Part shown: positions 11,001 through 20,621 of the stretch, piece after piece
Layout of the letters: every line of letters begins with the position of its first letter
How positions within the stretch are numbered: the stretch's first letter is position 1
Origin: Zygnema circumcarinatum
Lineage: Eukaryota; Streptophyta; Zygnematophyceae; Zygnematales; Zygnemataceae
Direction: 5' to 3'
Assembly (NCBI GenBank): GCA_037447605.1
Contig: CM074814.1
Location: 2,057,309-2,121,308 of the forward strand
Length of the DNA: 64,000 bases
Notes under the pieces: generated by a model
What the model saw: only the letters and a program-made list of their open reading frames with translations
Database searches by the model: none
What the model was told of the DNA's origin: nothing
Translations under genes and position numbers: made by a program

Positions 11001-11506
11001 GCTGGAAAAGGAAATTCTTGACACAGCCCAAAACATTCTGTATGCAAGCAACGTACCGCAGAGCCTGACGGAATCTAAAAACCATTGAAGACTCACGATA
11101 TGTCTCCTGTGCGTCTCCATGTGTTCCAAGGTATGCTGAAGCTTTGCGCCATAGACTTTGTGGTCAGAAGTTAAAGGGCCTTAGAAAATCAGCAAGACTT
11201 GTAGCTCGAAACCGGTTGGGAGATGCATTAGATGAGGATTTCATTCCAGGCCATTTACAAGGGATGTTTGTGGTGATTTCTGCATTCAGTTCAGTATCCT
11301 CTATGAGTTTAGCGACAGCATCCGCCACATGCCAGCTTTCATTAAACCTAGCCGCACATCTTTGCACTGGATATGGATATCTGCACTATGAGGTGGGTGC
11401 ATTCAGGAGTAAGGTCTCCGCTGTATTCGCCTCCAAAAGTCTCTGTCATCTCCTTAACCATGCGTCTTTCTTCTGCATGCCCACCAAAGTACAGTACACA
11501 CGCACC
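8002..11506 (-). CDS. Multi-BRCT DNA-repair protein (TopBP1-like plant family), first exon not found
   Basis: Nine exons join in frame: 11368-11506, 11057-11155, 10572-10888, 10322-10453, 9889-10011, 9526-9669, 8926-9206, 8600-8753 and 8002-8217, giving 534 residues plus stop. The first BRCT domain shows VLYFGGHAEERRMVKE, GGEYSGDLTPECTHLIVQ and IVSLQWFLDSV. A second shows LQGACFYLDPDLSLHTK, YVGGRVTHVICE and VVTVPMWAIRSIE. Conserved C-terminal blocks of the plant family follow: ALLDSLCWTVTDDP, LTILFPIDRFDEIGPKS, and HTDSRHADRLRS with FMGSRRSFEGLKR. BRCT pairs bind phosphoproteins at DNA breaks and stalled forks. The best remembered relative is the Arabidopsis BRCT-domain repair protein At3g21480. 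The upstream exon(s) with the start codon lie right of 11506 and were not identified. Confidence 0.85.
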
Positions 11507-11883
11507 CTAAAGTTTTTTGAATCCTCGATTGCAACGAAGGTAACTTCAAATATGAGAAGCGTTCGCTTGAGAGTGACATAGATAGAGAGAAAGGGCATGG
11601 TAGACTAAGCACGAGCACATGTTCATTTTTTCAAAAAAATATTTTCGTCAGTTTACTTCGAAATTAAAATTATCCTGTTTTTTTCCTCATTTCTATATTT
11701 TTCAATTTTTACTAATCACTTTATTAAGCCCTTCACTTCCTTCCAAAAAGCTGTAACCAAGCTCGAGTCTCCGCTTCACCTCTAGTAAGCCCTGTCACAC
11801 AAATCCTGAGGCCCCTGAATGATGCCGATTCCCCATGCGCCATTTCTGCAAGTGCATGCAACGCTTACTGCCGGAACCCTATT
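11507..11883. other. AT-rich spacer upstream of the placed BRCT exons
   Basis: It probably includes the first intron and the missing start exon of the BRCT gene. An ATG-initiated minus-strand frame lies near 11520-11600, but joining it to the first placed exon would need an implausibly short 38-base intron. Confidence 0.3.
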
Positions 11884-11970
11884 GCTAACCCTAATCCTTA
11901 TCCCAAACTTTACCCTTAGCCTAACCCTAACCCTAACCCTAATCCTAACCCTAATCCTAACCCTAATGCT
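11884..11970. repeat. Interstitial telomere-like CCCTAA tract
   Basis: The stretch contains consecutive CTAACCCTAACCCTAA and CCTAATCCTAA units (hexamer CCCTAA with C/T variants), about 85 bases in all. The period is six bases, not the seven of the common plant repeat CCCTAAA. Confidence 0.85.
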
Positions 11971-12199
11971 TAGCAGCAGCGCCTCAAAGTTTGAAAAATG
12001 CCCAACGGCTATAGGCCGTACGGTACGGTACGTTGCACGACCGCACGACACGTGTCCCTAGCTGTACGGTATAATTGTACGGCAAATCGCCACTCGATAT
12101 TCAGTACTGACATAATATCGTATCGTGTATCGTAGCGGATACAATGGAAACCACGAGTCGAGTTCAGTGCTAGCACGAAGCGGTGGTAAAACCGTACCG

Positions 12200-12650
12200 C
12201 AAGGAAAACCACCGGGTTGCCAACCATTGATAACAAATGGTTGGTTGATCAATGCTTCGCAACCGCTGGTTGCAACCATGGGCAGTGTTTGCTGGTTCCG
12301 ATAGCAATTTCTGGAACTTGGCAACAGCTGGCAGCCATTGATTGAATCAATGGTTCCAACCATTTTCTAAATGGTTATGGGTCCGCCAATCAATGACTAT
12401 AAACATTACCAAAAGAGGCCAAACTACAATGGTTGGCGACCATTGCCAATGGTTGGTTCACACATGCTGCACGACGACTACGTCAAGAAGTACGAACTCA
12501 GGTCACGACCCTTCAACATAGATGACATGTTTAGTCAAAAACAGAACATGGAACTCAACTATCACACGATGATCAGGTCCCCAACGATGGCTAACAACCA
12601 ATGAAGCCAATGGTTGCAAATATTGGCAATGGTTGTCAATGATTGAATCC
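12200..12650. repeat. Interspersed AACCATTG / CAATGGTT repeats
   Basis: The word AACCATTG and its reverse complement CAATGGTT occur more than ten times in both orientations, often as near-palindromes (for example TTGATTGAATCAATGG). The same style recurs at 14175-14300, on the far side of the 888-bp element. No protein could be supported. Confidence 0.7.
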
Positions 12651-13050
12651 CTTACCACATACTGTTCATTCTTGAACACATAAGAAATTAAAGATTTTGG
12701 CTTCTAAAAAAAAAAAAAAAAAACTTTCAAAACCACGGTTCAAAAAGAAAAAAGAGTTTCTCCTTTATGTTTCTGTTTTGTTTTGTTTTGTTTTGTTCTG
12801 TTTTTTTTTGAAAAGCCAGTCCTTGTTCAATGCGAATCCAGTTTAACATTGAACAATTTTAACTTCCACTCGCGTTCAATTTCGTTTTACTTGGCATCCA
12901 CCAATCAACAATGAGATTTTGGCAAATCACAAAGCGGAGGACCCATTTCTGTTTGGCATTGCCGTACGGTGGTGGAATCGATTCGTACCGTACGAAAACA
13001 ATTGATCTGGCGAAAAAAGTGGTACGGTGAAAATTGGGCCGGAGTTAAAG

Positions 13051-13950
13051 AAATCCCCAGGCCTCTTCAAATAGGGGATTTCGGCTTAAGATAGGGGACA
13101 GTCCCCTAACTTGGTTTTGAAAAAAACACGTAAATATGGACTGTACGGAAGAAACCGTACACGTACGGACGATAATTTTGTGGAGACCTTGCTTCATCAT
13201 TTCCCAACACTGCTACCGTCGAGTCTGATTTTTCAGTAATTGGATGGGAGAAAGACGAGTTTCGAAAGAGGTTGACAGACTTTTCATTGGAAGGCATTCT
13301 TCACTGCAAACGGTTTGATAGTTTGAACACTCTTCGAGGGTCTCTTTGAGTAGTTTGCATCACTTCTATAGCTGTCTTGATCAGCCTAAAACTCCTAAGG
13401 GAGTGAGACCATTTTTCATTTCATTTCTAATTTTAGTTCCTATTTCAGTTTTTCTTTTGTGACTACACCTAGAATTTCAGAGGTTATGATTTGGAATAGA
13501 GTTTTTGTGAGGAAATTTCAAGACTATGATGGATTCTAAAGTGATACTTGGAGTAATTAATGATGGATGGAAAAGGAAATAGAGAGCTTGGGATTGGATC
13601 TACAAAGTTTCAGTGCAATTGGGTTTTTGAATAAGCAACTATATGTTGTGATTGCCAAATGCACAGTTGTTCTAATTGATTGGTAAAATTTACCAATCTA
13701 TAAGAGTCGAAGAGGTTGCACCAGTTTCTAAAGCCGTGTTGTTATACCAACAAGTAAAGTTCATATACATCATTGCTATCGTAGTTGCAACTGCAATTCA
13801 TTTCCTTTTTGTTTTTAACCAAAAAAATGCTTTTTTGGGGCTTGTGTGGTATTTAAGTTGAAATCACGTAAACTAATCTCAAAATCTTACATAAATAAGC
13901 TATTTACGATATTTAGGGGATCTCCCCTATTTGAAGAGGCCTGGAAATCC
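13051..13950. mobile_element. 888-bp non-autonomous DNA-transposon-like element with TIRs and 6-bp TSD
   Basis: Terminal inverted repeats of 22 bases at 13057-13078 and 13923-13944 match perfectly; the core is AGGCCTCTTCAAATAGGG. Both ends are flanked by the direct repeat AAATCC (13051-13056 and 13945-13950), as expected of a target-site duplication. The TIR continues inward imperfectly: the left end has about 20 extra bases between two AGGGGA words before a shared TCCCCTAA. The interior is AT-rich with no transposase, so any mobility would need a partner in trans. A six-base duplication does not fit the usual hAT (8), CACTA (3) or Mariner (TA) lengths. Confidence 0.85.
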
Positions 13951-14174
13951 CTCATACTGCTTGAATCTTACGTGGCAAAATTTGTAATCCACACGTGTAA
14001 GAAAAAATATTGAGCTTTTGAACTTTTCTTTGTACAAATTATCAAGTTTCAAAACACTCGATCCGACTGTTCAATTGTTCAACTGAATTTTTTTTCTGTT
14101 TTTTCAATCGAACATCCACAATTAAGTTATAAATGTTCGATTTCTCAACCTAATTGGTAGTAGGGTAATTGGCT

Positions 14175-14300
14175 TGTCCGCCATTCAATGGCTCCAAGTT
14201 CCAACCGTTGGCAACGGTTCCCAACCATTGGGAACCAGTGGACGAACCATGACAACGGTTGCCAGCCAGTCCAATGGTTGATCCAATCAATGGTCCGACC
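14175..14300. repeat. Second cluster of AACCATTGG/CCAATGGTT words
   Basis: Palindrome-like words such as AACCGTTGGCAACGGTT and CCAACCATTGGGAACC crowd into 125 bases. They resemble the cluster at 12200-12650 and may be the other end of one older element. Confidence 0.6.
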
Positions 14301-15770
14301 TGTGTTGTTGCACAGTTGAAAGGAAGCACGAGCGCCGCCCCGAAGTCAACACCCTTTTACTCGTGGTTCCCTTTTCGTGGTCCCGTTCGAGCCGCCCCGA
14401 AACGGGCGGTCCCGCGGCGGCACCCTAAACTTGCTCCCAGCGGCCAGGTCGCGCCACGTGGTGGCCTAGGATTCGCCCACGCCAGTGAACTGGCGTACGG
14501 CACTGAGGCCGTTACTGTGTCCGTACTGGACACATGTGACAACAGTCACTGTCACAGTACAAAATTTAATAACGGCAAGGAAACCCTCGAATCGCAAAAA
14601 CGTTCGCGCTATTAAAAATTTCTGCCGCAAGTTGACGGCCGTGAGAGGACTGGCCACGTGGACGGCTGCCGCTTAGCGAGCCAGCAGTTACGGGGCGGCG
14701 GATAACGTCCGTACGAATCCAGCCAATCGGCGCCCAGCGCGCGCTGGCTCCTTCTGGCAGATACGGCTAAAATCCCACTCGGGACCTCGTACTCGCAGAC
14801 ATCCAATGATAATACTACACGTGGCACTTTCTAATTGGCGAAAAATCTTAAAATTTCAAGTTCGTACTTTCGAGCCTCCCGCAGTCCCCGCAATCGTACA
14901 AATCATTATAACTTTCTGTACGAATGCCTCACATCCGACAAAGTGTCCCTTGGCCGTACTCTGTTCATACGGACACCCGATACGTGTCCGAACGTGGCCG
15001 TACAGATTCTGTCCGCCATTGCCGACTTCCGTCCGGAAGTTTCTCCTGTCGTTTATACACGTACGGACGTCAAAGGTTTCCCTGTACGGTCTCCTGGCGA
15101 TTGGCTCCGCGGATCCGGCCAGCCGGCCGGCCGAACTTCCGCCCCCAGCGGTCGATCCCGCCGCCACGATCTCCGGGCGGCTGTTTCGTAGTCGCAAGAT
15201 CCGCCGCCCGGCGGCACGATCGCTGTAACCGAACAGCCGGTCATATGGAACTGTCGGCACACGTGACTGGTGTCGACAGAGCCAATCAGACGCTCTCTTG
15301 CCTGGTAAGATTTGGGAGTTCCCTAAATGTCTAGTAAAACGCTGAACGTCACAAGTGGTGAAAATTATGCGCATAGAAATCTGCCCGCCTGGCGGTTTTT
15401 TGCGGAAAACCTGAGCCGCCCGCAATTTCTGACGGGCAGCGCTGCCAGCTGGCGCAGGTGCAGTTTCGCAGCGCTGACGTCACGTCATCGCCGCCACAAT
15501 CATTCGACCGTACGATTCACCAATCGGAACCCGCCACGTCGCCCGCGCCCCCATACCGGTCGACCCTCCTTTCCATAATTCCAGATTCGGTACCGCGGAG
15601 GTCGGTGCGCCAACCTGCCGCCCGGGTCTCCGGCTCTTGCGCTGTACCGGTTCCTTTTCCTCGCGGTCGGTGCCAGCCGGCGGGCGCTGCCCGGTCGCTG
15701 ACGGCGCGGAAGCGCGCGCTCCGGAATTCCCTCGCCCCGCACGTGCGGAGGCGGCCCGGGACCCCGCGGC
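14300..15770. promoter_or_regulatory. GC-rich, G-box-bearing region upstream of the DUF868 gene
   Basis: The region turns GC- and CpG-rich and carries four CACGTG cores, at 14455-14460, 14655-14660, 14818-14823 and 15260-15265. G-box/ABRE cores of this kind bind bZIP and bHLH factors in plants. Many overlapping frames are open on both strands through composition; none shows a family signature. Promoter function for the downstream gene is inference from position. Confidence 0.4.
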
Positions 15771-15779
15771 GGGCGGGGC

Positions 15780-16240
15780 CCTCCCTCCCTCACGCCCGCT
15801 CTCTCCTCCCCTCTCCTCGCCTCTCCCGCTCTCCCTGGCCCCCCCCCCTTCATCTCTCCCTACCGCTCTCGCTCCTCCCTACCTCTCTCGCTCCTCCCTA
15901 CCGCTCTCGCTCCTCCCTACCGCTCTCGCTCCTCCCTACCTCTCTCGCTACGTCTCTCTCTAGATTCCTCCTCTTCCAACCCTCCCCGTCGCACGCCTGT
16001 CATTCCTTGACCCCTTCAAAACTTTCCCAACCTCTCTCCCGCACCCTGTCCCCCTTCATCTCCCTCCTCCCAACCCCTCTCTCATCCTATTCCCTTCATC
16101 TCCTTCCACCCAACCTCTCTCCCTTCTTTCCTATCTATCTCCCTCCATCCTACCTCTCGCTCCCTCTCCCCCCTTCCCCCCCTTACCTCTCTCCCTCCCT
16201 CCCTCCTCCTCCTCCTGTACTGAACAACACCGATAACGAA
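15780..16240. repeat. Polypyrimidine tract with CTCCCTACCGCTCTCG repeats
   Basis: About 450 bases of C/T-rich sequence include tandem copies, 15-17 bases long, of a CTCCCTACCGCTCTCG-like unit near 15856-15950. It is probably 5' untranslated leader or proximal promoter of the DUF868 gene; TC-rich leaders are common in plants. Confidence 0.7.
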
Positions 16241-16305
16241 GGATGCTGCGATATATCTAGACATCTAGATAGAAAGAGAGAGCGCGCGCGCGCGCGAGAG
16301 AGAGT

Positions 16306-16337
<32 letters not shown>

Positions 16338-16366
16338 GAGGGGGTACAGCGAGCGCGATAGGCTCG

Positions 16367-19066
16367 ATGAGCGTCCAGTCCTCCGAGAGCGGGCCCCCGG
16401 GTGTGGGTCTGCGCGGGGGCGACACGCTGACGCTGGCGCTGCGGCGCGCGGGCGGGCCCGAGGGGGAGGCTGGAGAGGGGGCGCTCGCCGCGGACAACGT
16501 GGCGGCGGCGCGCTACCGCGTCTGGTGGGGCACCGAGACGCGGGAGATCGGCATCACCTGGTGCAGGTGCTGCCTCTCTCTCTCTCTCTCCCTCGTTCTC
16601 TCTCTCCCTCACTCTTTCCCCCTCCCTCTGTCCTTCTCTCTCTCTTAAGCTTTCTATTCGCTCCTCTATTCTCGTGTCGGTCTAGCTGTCCTCCTCCCGC
16701 TTCTCCCCCGCTGCTTGTCTCATGGGTCTCCGCACTTTGCTGCTCCTCTTGCCACTTACCGTCTCGTCTTCTACTCCCTTTCGCTTCCTCTTTTTTTTTT
16801 TGCCTCACACTCCTTTCCTGCATCCACTATTCTCTCTTTTCTAAACCTGCCACCCACCACTCCTCTCTCACGTCTCTCCCTCCCATTGTCCCACTCCTTT
16901 CTCTCTTCTCCGTTATACCTCTCCCTTTAATATCCTCCCTCTCCTTTCTCCCTTCCATTTCTTCTCCATTCTACTCGCTCTTCATCCTTATTCCTCTCCC
17001 TTCTCTTTACACCCTTCCTATTCTTCGCCATTTTTGCTCTCCCTTTTCCCTTTGCCCGCCCTTCCCTTTTTCTTCTCCTCCTCCCTTCGCGCTCTCTTCT
17101 GCTTTCTTTTTTTCCTTTGCCCTTTCCTTCCTCGTACTCTTCCTCATTTCCCCCTTCTTCCACTCCCTTTCCCTCCCTTTCCTTCTCCATCCTCTTCTCC
17201 CTTCTCCTTCTTCCGGCTCCCTCGCCCCTCCGTCCCTCCTCTTCTCCCTGACCTCTCTCCCTCCCCTTCTACCTTTCCTTCACTCCTCTCGTAGGCCCAA
17301 TCCCAGACAATTCTTCCGAGCCGTTAGGAAGCATTGCTCTCCCACCTCTTTCCTCTCACCTTCTTCCGTCTAAAGAGAATAAGTGTTGACTCTCAGTCTG
17401 CATAGGAGAGCTCCCCCCCCCATTTCTCCTGCCCTCTCATCTCCTCTACCCTCTCTTTGTACCCCAGCCCTGCCTCTCTCTTTAACTACTTCCTTTATTT
17501 ATCTCGTCACTTCTCCCCGTGTTTACCACTCTCACTGTGGTGAATGTATGTCGTATGGCTCAGTGCGCCTCTCCCCATGACCCATGCATGACCTCATGCG
17601 CCATGCATGACCTCATGACCCACGCATGACCTCATGAGCCATGCATGACCCCATGAGCCCATGGCGATCCCAACACTGTTGTGGTCATCGTTTTGAGCGT
17701 TCTCGCCTTTGCATCATCATGCTATCTTCACCATCCCTAATTCGTCATTGTCATTGCCATCATCTTCTTCATCTTCATTGTTGCCATCATCAATCTTAAC
17801 ATCGTCATCATGGATGATCGTGACCATTGTCATCGTCCACATCTCACTCACATCTTCGTCACCAGCATCATCATTCTCTTCGCCATCATCATTATGAGTC
17901 TCATTATGGTCATCATCATTATGGCTATATCATCATCATGATCGTTATCATTGTCAGCATCGAGAGACTCTAACGCTCTGCTTCTTTCTTTTCAGGTCAA
18001 TTCTCGGACACAGCTTCGTGGTGAGCGTCCAGGGGCAAGAGGAGGAGCCTCCAAAGCAGCTGCAATGCAAAATAGACTTTTCCAGTCTCTCTTTTTGGAG
18101 GAGACAATGCAGAAAGACTCTAGAAGTGGAGGGGAACACTATAGAGATTTACTGGGACTGCTCTTCTGCCAAATTTTCGTCCGGCCCTGAACCCTTAGAA
18201 GGGTTCTATGTAGCCTTGGTCTGGAGGGGAGAACTTTTCCTCCTCCTAGGGGACATGCAAAAGGAGGCTCGGAGGAGAGTGAGAGGGGCAAAAGACTTTT
18301 CTGCAGGGGCGACCCTAATTGCTAAGAGAGAGCATGTGTTTGGAAGAAAATCGTGCGAAAGCAGGGCGAGGTTTGCTCCTGGAGGAAAAGAGCATATGCT
18401 GGAAGTGGAGTGCTGCAGACAACAGGGAGGGCCCGGACTTACTATAAAAGTTGATGGGGTTGCACAATTGCATGTGGAGCACCTAACATGGCAGTTCAGA
18501 GGAAACAAGGTATGCTGCTGCTTTCCCATGCTTATTGCCCTTTTTCGGGTTGGAAAAGCTGTTCAAGTTCCGCTTTTTTGACGGAGTTCTGGTTACACAC
18601 ATGCACGTGAAGCTCCATAAACCATGCAAATTAAGCCCTTTTCTACAAAAAACTCAACAGCAATCAGTCGTTGTAGTTGAATTGATGTCAAGATCTGTGT
18701 TAAGATCTCCTCAATAGAAACTAAGATGAGGTTGGTGAGTGTGTGTTGCAGACAATATCGGTGGACGGAGCCCCGGTTGAAGTATTTTGGGATGTATACA
18801 ATTGGCTGTTTGGTGGTTTCGCGGGGTACGCCATATTTATGTTCAGGACAGACCTACCTCATCCTGCAAGCAGTTTGGAAGAGCAACCGTCGCATCCGAG
18901 CTTTGATGTTATGCCGAGATGGTCGGGAAGTGATCGAAGAGCATATGCGAAAGCATGGCTTGGAAAAGATGGAGGAGGCTCGGATGGAGATACTTTGGAT
19001 TCTGATAGCTCCGGGTTTTCGCTTACTCTTGTAGCATGGAGGCATGACCTAAGAACAGCAAGGTAA
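16367..19066 (+). CDS. DUF868 family protein, 3 exons
   Basis: A plant-specific protein of unknown biochemical function. Exons 16367-16566, 17996-18509 and 18752-19066 join in frame to 342 residues. Family hallmarks are present in order: ARYRVWWGTETREIGITWC, ILGHSFVVSV, WDCSSAKFSSGPEPLEGFYV, LLLGDMQKEA, KREHVFGRKS, LTIKVDGVAQLHVEHLTWQF and DGAPVEVFWDVYNWLF followed by AIFMFR. The ATG at 16367 is the first in an open frame that reaches the DUF868 start and follows a TC/GA-rich leader. The 1.4-kb first intron is almost wholly simple-sequence DNA. The C-terminal ~60 residues, acidic and serine/glycine-rich, vary in this family. No signal peptide or membrane segment is visible. Confidence 0.92.
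16567..17560. repeat. Polypyrimidine intron sequence in the DUF868 gene
   Basis: The first DUF868 intron opens with a (CT)n run and continues for nearly 1 kb as CTC/TTC-rich DNA. Open frames of up to 282 codons here are compositional. Confidence 0.85.
17576..17661. repeat. 19-bp tandem repeat, about 4.5 copies
   Basis: Four successive 19-base units of the form CATGASCCATGCATGACCT begin at 17576, 17595, 17614 and 17633. ATGCAT palindromes recur in each. It lies in the DUF868 first intron. Confidence 0.9.
17700..17965. repeat. CAT/ATC trinucleotide-rich tract
   Basis: Degenerate CATCAT/CATCGT triplets run for about 260 bases to just before the splice acceptor at 17994-17995. Confidence 0.85.
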
Positions 19067-19823
19067 CAGTCAGTGTTTGATCGGTGTATAGCAGGGGAAT
19101 AGGGAGTAGAGAGTGGGAGGTAGAGGCAGTAGGAGGTAGACAGAGATAGCTGTAATGTAGATAGGAATGCTTAGCTCAGGTGCAGAATAAGCGCAGATTG
19201 CGCAGAGAGCTAGGTGGAAGGAAAGAAGCTTGTCTCACATAGAGAGAGGCTGACTGTCTGATGCAGAGAGAATAGCGCTGTGCATAATATAATCTTATGC
19301 TCTCACTACAGGAGTGGGAACAGGGGCCGGCCTTGATTCCTTTCGAGATGACAGGAAAAAATCGTATAGTATGGGCTGTGCGGTGGCCTGCCGAAGACCT
19401 GCACAGACCTGCTCCTTTTTGATGCACACATCTCTTTAGGGTTCCGCAGATTCAGATTTTTTTTATGGCAGTAGGTCCGCTCCTTGCAGGTTGTGTGTGT
19501 GTATGTATGGGCTGGGCTAGGGAGCTTGGCACTTATGGAAAATTGAAATTGCATTTAATTTTACTCTTTATATTGGTCTTTTGGTGTGATGTATGAGAGA
19601 TTCAAGTTGTATTGACACACACAATCGCACAAGCTGTAGGTAGAAGAGGCTTGAAGGGAAGGATGCGCTAGAGCCGAAGCGTTGTTCAACAATGAGCACC
19701 GTTCCTTGGAAGGTAACTCATGCTTGACAATGTCCAAGCTTGACTTGCTGCTCAAGCGCTTGTAATCGATGCCATGTGACCGGATGAACTACAATCCTTG
19801 AAGTTTCAAACGAAAGAGGAAGG

Positions 19824-19930
19824 CGGCATTGATCTCACCATGGTGATGATGCCATCAAATGTGCATGGACAAAATCAACAACATGGGGAGGGAACCACGA
19901 GGAACAACTGGTCGCAAAGGACCTAAGCAC
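19824..19930. repeat. Dispersed repeat, copy 1 (related to 59928-60020)
   Basis: Shares GCCATCAAATG, CATGGAC, CATGGGGA, AACCACGAGG and ACTGGTCGCAAAGGACCTAA, in the same order and orientation, with 59928-60020 about 40 kb away. It has small indels. No coding frame is conserved. Confidence 0.85.
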
Positions 19931-19967
19931 AAAAGAAAAAAGCGAGGAGCGGAAAACTACGCCTAGG

Positions 19968-19989
19968 CTCAACAAACCGGTTTGTTGAG
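19968..19989. repeat. Perfect 22-bp palindrome
   Basis: The half-site CTCAACAAACC at 19968-19978 is followed directly by its exact complement at 19979-19989, with CCGG at the centre. No spacer separates the halves. Confidence 0.95.
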
Positions 19990-20621
19990 TCCAGAAGTCT
20001 TCATTTAGTATGAATTTCAAGTACGAACTTTGAACCAACATTTTGTAGTCGCAAATTTCGTTCGGCTTCAAGAAGTGGTTTGGAAACTTTAGGCCATTTT
20101 TTTGCAGCGGTTTTCGAGTTTCCAACCAGGTTATGAGGTTTCCCGTGTGTCCAAAATCCAAACACTCGTCGGTTTCTTAGGAAAAACCGGAATTTCACCA
20201 GAATATGGTTGACAATTTGGGGTAAGAAAATGGTTGATTTACACGTGGCGATGCCTAATTCGTCAAAAAAAATAGAGTTTCGATTGCCCTCATTTTCGCG
20301 GGAGTGCCGATCGCGTTTTTTGCAAACTTCGGCCCGACAGCACATACCGGCCGTCAGTTGGTCCGTCTACAGTCGTCATCCAGTGTCAGTAAACGTCATC
20401 AAGTTGCAAACTTTTCAAAAAGCATGGGGCTTACACTTGACTCGGTTTGAAGTATCCGGAGCGGAGAACGGGTCCAAATGGGGTATAACGTTCTGAAGCA
20501 GGTTTTTCCTCCCATGGGCCCCAACCCTCTCCTGCATCTGCAAGCCTCCGAGTTGAGGAGGAAGCCACGACCAAGCCACAGAGCGTAACCCTAATTCGAG
20601 AGCGGCAGCTTTTTTGGCACA

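Larger units (their letters stand above)
19067..20621. other. Spacer between DUF868 and MPP-alpha genes
   Basis: No additional gene was supported. It includes a dispersed repeat (19824-19930), a 22-bp palindrome (19968-19989) and, in the last few hundred bases, presumably the promoter of the peptidase gene. Confidence 0.45.

Noticed and set aside
11164-11367. 67-codon minus-strand frame inside the BRCT gene
   Set aside because: It falls between two exons that join cleanly in phase (donor after 11368, acceptor before 11155), so it is intron.
15458-16648. 396-codon open frame on the + strand
   Set aside because: It runs through GC-rich then polypyrimidine leader sequence (Ser/Leu/Pro strings) and only overlaps the true first DUF868 exon at its end, where that exon happens to be in the same frame; the ATG at 16367 is better.
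16525-17373. 282-codon + frame rich in Ser, Leu, Phe and Pro
   Set aside because: It lies mostly in the CT-rich first intron of the DUF868 gene; composition alone removes stop codons.
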